A stretch of 64,000 bases of DNA from Halapricum desulfuricans. GTDB lineage: Archaea; Halobacteriota; Halobacteria; Halobacteriales; Haloarculaceae. A program made the position numbers and the translations under genes. The stretch is from assembly GCF_017094505.1 (NCBI RefSeq), contig NZ_CP064787.1, positions 620,001 to 684,000 on the forward strand, read 5' to 3'. Under the pieces are notes generated by a model that was not told where the DNA came from, ran no database searches, and saw only the letters and a list, made by a program, of their open reading frames with translations. The first letter of the stretch is position 1. Each line of letters opens with the position of its first letter. This document shows, piece by piece, positions 59,824-64,000 of this stretch.

Positions 59824-61113
59824 TCACGCTCCCGCCGTCTGTCGTGACTCACCGGAGCGGCTGTCCGTCGAGACGAGCAGTCCGACCGCGGCACCGAGGA
59901 AGCCGAGGACGGAGATGCCGACGTACATGTCCATGATTCCGACGGCGTCCAGGAGCGTCCCGGCGACGATCTGGCCCGCCGCCGCTCCAAGTCCGTAGCC
60001 GAGGCCGGTCAGCAGCGACTGTGCGGTCGAGGTGACTCGTTCGGCCGAGATCTCGTGGGCGAGATCAACCGCCGCGACGCTGACCATCGCGAACCCGATC
60101 CCCCCCAGTGACTGTACCGCCAAGAGGACCACGGGCTGGGTCGTCAGCCCGTAGACGAGGTTCGGGATCACGACGGTGACGCCGCCCCCGACGAGCAGCC
60201 ACTTGTAGGAGATGTTCGTCTTCAGGACGTAGAGGAACGCGACGGCTTCGATGCCGGAGTTGATCGCCCACGCGACGCCGGTCATTCCGTCGGGCGAGAG
60301 CACCAGCGGCCCGAGGCCGAGACTGACCTCCACGTTCCGCATGTACACGGCGAAGAACGCCTCGCCACCCGAGATCGAGAGCCGAAGGAGGAAAGCTGCC
60401 GCCAGAATCACGAGGAAGTTCCGGTTCGTTATCAACGCCCGGGCTGCCTCCTTGAGGCCCGGTTCGTCGGCCTCGCTCTCGCCGTCGCCCGTCCCGTCTT
60501 CGGATCGGCCGTCGTTCGGCAGGGACCACACGATAGCGACCATCAGTCCGGCACTGGCGATATAGAAGTAAATGATCGACACGCTGCCCAGATAACCGAC
60601 GAGGAACCCGAACCCGAGGCTGCCGATCGCCCACGCGAGCGACCCGAACGCGCGCACGCTGCCGTAATCGAACCCGCGCGAGAGGACCATCCCGGTCGCG
60701 ATCGGACTGACCGGTGATCGGAGCGCCGAATAGAGCGCCGTCCCCGCCGCGATCAGGGCGAACGGGGCCGCGAGGCTGTCGCCGATCGGGTAGCTGAGCA
60801 ACGCGAGCGCGGAGCCGAGACCGCCCACGACGAGGATCGTCCGGTCGGCCCGGAAGTAATCGCTCAGCAGCCCCCACGCCGGCTGGGCGACGACACCCGC
60901 AGCCATGAGCAGGAAGCCGATTTGCCCCATCTGGGAACCGGACAACCCCATCTCTTCGAGATACACGTTTCTGAAGACCGAAAACCCGGACGAGCCGATG
61001 AAATAGACGAAAAACAGCGCCTGAAAGCGCACCTTCGAACTCTCGAGTGTAAGCATGCGTCCGAGCCCAGTCGGTTCCGCGGATACCGAGGACTCATCAC
61101 CAGCGCTACTCAT
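59824..61113 (-). CDS. MFS transporter, LacY/sugar-symporter-like
   Basis: 429 residues with about 12 transmembrane helices and an acidic central loop (residues about 200-220, SEDGTGDGESEADEPG). The general pattern (RFQALFFVYFIGSSGFSVFRNVYLEEMGLSGSQMGQIGF; SDYFRADRTILVVGG) fits MFS_1-like sugar:H+ symporters. I use the ATG at 61113; one at 61119 is possible. It is convergent with the phosphorylase gene, and may move sugars linked to the glucan pathway, but substrate is not shown by the sequence. Confidence 0.78.
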   Translation of the reverse strand: MSSAGDESSVSAEPTGLGRMLTLESSKVRFQALFFVYFIGSSGFSVFRNVYLEEMGLSGSQMGQIGFLLMAAGVVAQPAWGLLSDYFRADRTILVVGGLGSALALLSYPIGDSLAAPFALIAAGTALYSALRSPVSPIATGMVLSRGFDYGSVRAFGSLAWAIGSLGFGFLVGYLGSVSIIYFYIASAGLMVAIVWSLPNDGRSEDGTGDGESEADEPGLKEAARALITNRNFLVILAAAFLLRLSISGGEAFFAVYMRNVEVSLGLGPLVLSPDGMTGVAWAINSGIEAVAFLYVLKTNISYKWLLVGGGVTVVIPNLVYGLTTQPVVLLAVQSLGGIGFAMVSVAAVDLAHEISAERVTSTAQSLLTGLGYGLGAAAGQIVAGTLLDAVGIMDMYVGISVLGFLGAAVGLLVSTDSRSGESRQTAGA

Positions 61114-61972
61114 CCACACCTCCCGGTCGAAGCGACGTGTTGCTGTTGCTCATTAAAACCGTGCGGTGGACGTATATCCATGAATATTTATTTGTTTCGT
61201 TGTGCGTGTCCCGTAGCGGGATTCGACCGTCTCAACGGCATCGTCGCGTGGACAGATTCGTTATGAAGTGTGAGCGGACTCCAGAGAGGACAATTCAAGT
61301 GGGAACTCAGCATCAGACATCAACTATATCAAAATAACAGGAATATATGAATATCGAAACTTCAGAGTTGCTATCGATACCTGACTGGATTCACAAAGCC
61401 GAGTTACGGCCAATCTCGACGGTGACCGCGGAGCCAGTTGCGGCTGACGAAGAGGCGGCCCGTGTCAACAGTGAGATCACTGGTGGTACACGGGAGTGAG
61501 TGAGCGTATCGAATGCAGTCGGTTTCCGTCCACGATAAAGCAGACAATGTGGGGTTTCTCGCCGAGCTGCTCGGATAGTTTCTGCTCGATACTCCCGTGT
61601 TTCTCGTCGATGGCGCGAGTTGTCTCGTTCGGTTCTCGACGAAGGTGGAGTATCGATGCCAATCAATTCCAAATAGGAAGTAAAGTGCCACCAGATATGT
61701 CAGCTATTAAATCAAACATCTTAAATAACTATTTTACTATATTTTATATATATTATATTTTAGGTATAATCAAGAGAAGGCGATCGTCGAGCTGGCGTAC
61801 GCATATGAACAGTCCACACGGGCTCGTCGCCTGACCGGGGAGCTCGGCTCAATCGAACCGTTCATCGAGGACTGGGCACGATCGCAGGTCGAATCGTGGA
61901 ACCAGAGCCAAAGGGACGGACGGTCGCCGAGGACGACGGCTAGGATCGCTGCGAACGGGCGCTGGTCCGGGG
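61114..61972. other. AT-rich gene-poor region with possible short genes or fragments
   Basis: 859 bases with lower GC than the flanks. Candidates are a 50-codon ORF on plus (61347-61499), a 61-codon frame on minus (61477-61662) reading RREPNETTRAIDEKHGSIEQKLSEQLGEKPHIVCFIVDG, and a coding-like stretch at 61758-61900 (VELAYAYEQSTRARRLTGELGSIEPFIEDWARSQVESWN) that lacks a start. They overlap or are broken by the AT-rich run at 61700-61760, so none is certain. The promoter of the MFS gene is at the left end. Confidence 0.35.
61347..61499 (+). CDS. Possible 50-residue protein
   Basis: ATG to TGA, 50 codons: MNIETSELLSIPDWIHKAEL and a charged tail (ADEEAARVNSEITGGTRE). Codon bias looks haloarchaeal and the AT-rich bases before it could form a TATA box. 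No family recognised. It overlaps a possible minus-strand frame (61477-61662), so only one, or neither, is likely real. Confidence 0.25.
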   Translation: MNIETSELLSIPDWIHKAELRPISTVTAEPVAADEEAARVNSEITGGTRE

Positions 61973-62971
61973 CTACGCCTCCGGGCAGCGTCCTGACCGC
62001 TGACTCCCCTCGACGAACGGCAGCGACACTTTCCCGGCCTCGATTCGTCCGCCGTCGTCGGTTTCGATAGCTGTCGGTTCGCCCGCGACGACCGCGAAGG
62101 CGATCGGCTTGCCGAGCGTCGGACTCTCCAGCGCGCGCGTCACAGTCCCGATCGGGGCTCGATCGCCGGAGACGGTTGCGCCGGGATCGGGTACGGCGTC
62201 GGGGGCGAGTCCGACCAGCTGCCGCCCGCCTTCGTCGCCGTGCCGGGTGAGCACCGGCGGAGCGTTACCGTCTAGCTCCGTCTCGAGCAGCGGCGTCCCG
62301 GCCTCGAGCGTCAGCGACTCCCAGGTCCGATAGCCGAAGGGCGCGGCGTTGAGCCCCCGGTTGACCAGCGTGTCGAACACGCGCTCGGCGTCGTCGACCC
62401 CGCAGACGACCTCGTAGCCCGCCTCGCCCGTCGGAGCGTCGCTCGCGATGACTGTCACGCCCTCGTCGCCCATCGACCCCCGAACGAACGTGTGGGCCGG
62501 CTCCGGCGCGCCGCCGCCGGTCGAGAGGACGCTCGCAACCTTCTCGGTGGCCTGACTGCCGTGGACGCCGAAGACCGCCAGTTCGCCGGTCAGATCGGTG
62601 CTCTCGACCCCCGAATTCGGGAGCGCGCGGTCGAACCAGTCACCGCGGCCGGGCGCGAGCAGGGCCAGCAGTCGATCGCCGCCGTTGTAGACGTGCGCGT
62701 CGGCGACGATCGCCCCGTCGTCGAGGACGAACCCGTAACAGCCCTCGCCGTCCGATCGCGGGACGTCGGCGGTAGTCGCGCGCTCGACGGCCGCGATTCT
62801 GTCGGGGCCAGTCACCGCCCGGATATCGTAGCCCAGCTCGATCACGCCCGCGACGTTGCGCACCGCCCGGTGAGTCCGTTCCGGGCGGCCGTAGTCGGCG
62901 ACGACTCGCCTGCCCTCGACCGATCGGAACGTCGCCCCGTGGTCCTCGTGGACGCCCTCGATGACGCTCAT
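61973..62971 (-). CDS. YgfZ/GcvT-like folate-binding protein
   Basis: 332 residues. It resembles the GcvT (aminomethyltransferase) fold of the YgfZ/IBA57 family, tetrahydrofolate-binding proteins involved in iron-sulfur cluster or RNA-modification pathways (GYDIRAVTGPDRIAAVERATTADVPRSDGEGCYGFVLDDGAIVADAHVY; PTGEAGYEVVCGVDDAERVFDTLVNRGLNAAPFGYRTWESLTLEAGTPLLETEL). The ATG at 62971 is preferred because the longer frame extends antisense to the next gene. A strict role (aminomethyltransferase or YgfZ) cannot be decided by eye; no glycine-cleavage partners are near. Confidence 0.78.
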   Translation of the reverse strand: MSVIEGVHEDHGATFRSVEGRRVVADYGRPERTHRAVRNVAGVIELGYDIRAVTGPDRIAAVERATTADVPRSDGEGCYGFVLDDGAIVADAHVYNGGDRLLALLAPGRGDWFDRALPNSGVESTDLTGELAVFGVHGSQATEKVASVLSTGGGAPEPAHTFVRGSMGDEGVTVIASDAPTGEAGYEVVCGVDDAERVFDTLVNRGLNAAPFGYRTWESLTLEAGTPLLETELDGNAPPVLTRHGDEGGRQLVGLAPDAVPDPGATVSGDRAPIGTVTRALESPTLGKPIAFAVVAGEPTAIETDDGGRIEAGKVSLPFVEGSQRSGRCPEA

Positions 62972-63102
62972 GCCGGACGATGGAGCGGCGTCGAAAAGAA
63001 GGTTCGCAGACGCGAGCACTGATGAGTTACTGCGGGGATCGAGACGCTCGCCGGCGAAGGAGACAGTGTTAACACTCCCGGACGTTGAAGTACGATCGGA
63101 CT

Positions 63103-63636
63103 GTGACACGCTCACGAAAGCGGCCATGGCTCGCGGCTGCGCTCTCGCTTCTGTACCCGGGAGTCGGGCACCTGTACCTCCGGGAGTGGTTTCGAGCCCT
63201 GCTGTGGCTTGTGCTCGTCTTCGCGGCGTCGTACGTGTTCGTGCCGGTCGAGGCGACACCTGAGACACTCAGCGTCTCGGCGATTGTGGAGGCGAGTCAG
63301 GCTGTCCCGACGTACGGGATGGTCGCGATGCTGGCGCTGACGTTGCTCAGTATGGGCGATGCGTACGTGCTGGCGCGGCGACTGAACGCGAGCCAGTCGC
63401 GCGGACCGCAGGCGACGCTCTCAATCGGGAACAGGGGCGACGACCGCACCGCGGGCTTCGACCTGCCGGAGGAACTGCAGACGATCAGTCGATCGGGTGA
63501 CGACCCAGACGACGAGCGACAACCGGGAGCGACACAGACGGCCACTCCCAGTCGCTGTCCGTCCTGCGGGCGCGAGATCGACGACCCGGAACTGGACTTC
63601 TGTCCGTGGTGCGCCGAACCGTTCGACGACGAGTGA
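63103..63636 (+). CDS. Membrane protein with C-terminal zinc ribbon (haloarchaeal hypothetical)
   Basis: 177 residues. Three hydrophobic segments occur in the first half (PWLAAALSLLYPGVGHLYL, ALLWLVLVFAASYVFV, TYGMVAMLALTLLSMGDAYVL). The last 30 residues are a zinc ribbon (CPSCGREIDD ... CPWCAEP) with C-x2-C pairs. GTG at 63103 is the most likely start (an in-frame TTG at 63085 is possible). It resembles the haloarchaeal membrane/zinc-ribbon proteins of unknown function. It is divergent from the YgfZ-like gene. Confidence 0.65.
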   Translation: MTRSRKRPWLAAALSLLYPGVGHLYLREWFRALLWLVLVFAASYVFVPVEATPETLSVSAIVEASQAVPTYGMVAMLALTLLSMGDAYVLARRLNASQSRGPQATLSIGNRGDDRTAGFDLPEELQTISRSGDDPDDERQPGATQTATPSRCPSCGREIDDPELDFCPWCAEPFDDE

Positions 63637-63663
63637 CGTGGTGCGCCGAGCCGTTCGACGACG
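63605..63663. repeat. Direct tandem duplication at the end of the zinc-ribbon gene
   Basis: A 27-base unit ending in GTTCGACGACG occurs at 63605-63631 and again, with one mismatch, at 63637-63663, a 32-base offset. The second copy lies past the stop codon. It is probably a recent slip duplication. Confidence 0.7.
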
Positions 63664-63668
63664 GATAG

Positions 63669-64000
63669 TCACTGTTCCGTGCTCGGCTCACCGAATCGGG
63701 CCTGAACGGCCGTCTCGAAGGGGCCGGAGTACTGCATGAGCGTCGTCCCGATCACGGCCATGACCAGCACGTACCCCACCGCGAAGGCGCTGATGCGCTC
63801 TCCGACCGACTGCGGGATCGTGCCGGCCGCGACCCCAGAGACGGCGAGCGTCGCGATGATGAGCGAGAACTCGCCGCGCGTGGTCATCGCGAGGGCGGTC
63901 CGCGCGGAGCGGCGCGCGTCGAGATCGAACGCGCGACCTCCCAGATAGCCGCTGAGGACCTTCGTGGGCGTCGTCGCCAGGACGGCGACCGCGATCAGTC
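63669..64000 (-). CDS. Cation:proton antiporter, CPA2/KefB-type, 5' end cut by the window edge
   Basis: About 110 C-terminal codons are visible. The phrase TKVLSGYLGGRAFDLDARRSARTALAMTTRGEFSLIIATLAVSG is the conserved region after the antiporter core, and the last helix (AFAVGYVLVMAVIGTTLMQY) closes the membrane domain. It probably exchanges Na+ or K+ for protons. No TrkA-type domain is in the visible end. The N-terminal two thirds lie beyond the right edge. Confidence 0.8.
   Translation of the reverse strand, partial: LIAVAVLATTPTKVLSGYLGGRAFDLDARRSARTALAMTTRGEFSLIIATLAVSGVAAGTIPQSVGERISAFAVGYVLVMAVIGTTLMQYSGPFETAVQARFGEPSTEQ

Noticed and set aside
40453-61113. Cellulose utilisation locus
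   Set aside because: The secreted enzyme is GH81, a beta-1,3-glucanase family, and no GH5, GH9 or similar cellulase is present.

Overview
The window is a stretch of haloarchaeal chromosome (class Halobacteria). The evidence is high GC, strongly acidic proteins, twin-arginine/lipobox secretion signals, leaderless genes with TATA boxes about 25-30 bases before the start codon, and a euryarchaeal ribosomal protein cluster containing eS4, eL32, eL19 and RNase P component 1. The genus cannot be fixed by eye. A secreted glucanase with an intracellular phosphorylase recalls polysaccharide-degrading haloarchaea such as Halorhabdus, but that is only an inference.

Layout. 1-15 kb holds mixed housekeeping genes: a truncated histidine kinase, an AIM24-type protein, two Tat lipoproteins, membrane proteins, a CPA-type antiporter fused to TrkA domains, methionyl-tRNA synthetase, an NfeD protein, a RAD55/KaiC-like protein and a UPF0058 protein. 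At 15.0-15.8 kb there is a small gene under a perfect palindrome, a tRNA-Gly(GCC) and a displaced copy of that tRNA's 3' end. 15.86-30.3 kb is the S10/spc-type ribosomal supercluster: a SPOUT methyltransferase, L3-L4-L23-L2-S19-L22-S3-L29, RNase P component 1, S17-L14-L24-S4e-L5-S14-S8-L6-L32e-L19e-L18-S5-L30-L15, then SecY. 30.4-37.7 kb has aroA, a CopG-like protein, a zinc ribbon protein, ThiD-ThiN, a PIN-like protein behind a 33-residue mini-gene, a surface zincin-like protein with about 18 calcium-type repeats, and a geranylgeranyl-reductase-family flavoprotein. 37.7-40.4 kb is a gene-poor, decayed accessory zone with a transposase remnant, palindromic elements and the cell-shape gene rdfA.

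40.4-61.1 kb reads as a beta-1,3-glucan (laminarin) utilisation locus: a TrmB-type regulator, a GH3 beta-glucosidase, a complete Dpp/Opp-type ABC transporter, a secreted and anchored GH81 endo-beta-1,3-glucanase, an aldo/keto reductase, a large GH94-clan (GH161/GH149-like) glucan phosphorylase and an MFS transporter. In the proposed scheme the glucanase cuts glucan at the cell surface, the ABC system imports oligosaccharides, and the phosphorylase and GH3 enzyme make glucose-1-phosphate and glucose inside. The aldo/keto reductase and phosphorylase promoters share a 13-base element at nearly identical distance from the start codon. 61-64 kb has a gene-poor AT-rich gap, a YgfZ/GcvT-like protein, a zinc-ribbon membrane protein and the 3' end of a CPA2 antiporter.

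The most unusual signal is a family of palindromic elements. One lies in frame inside the RNase P subunit gene (21.73-21.83 kb) and a related array lies beside the transposase remnant (38.81-38.92 kb). They share flanks and reading phase, but their stems differ in sequence while staying paired and keeping 3-base loops.
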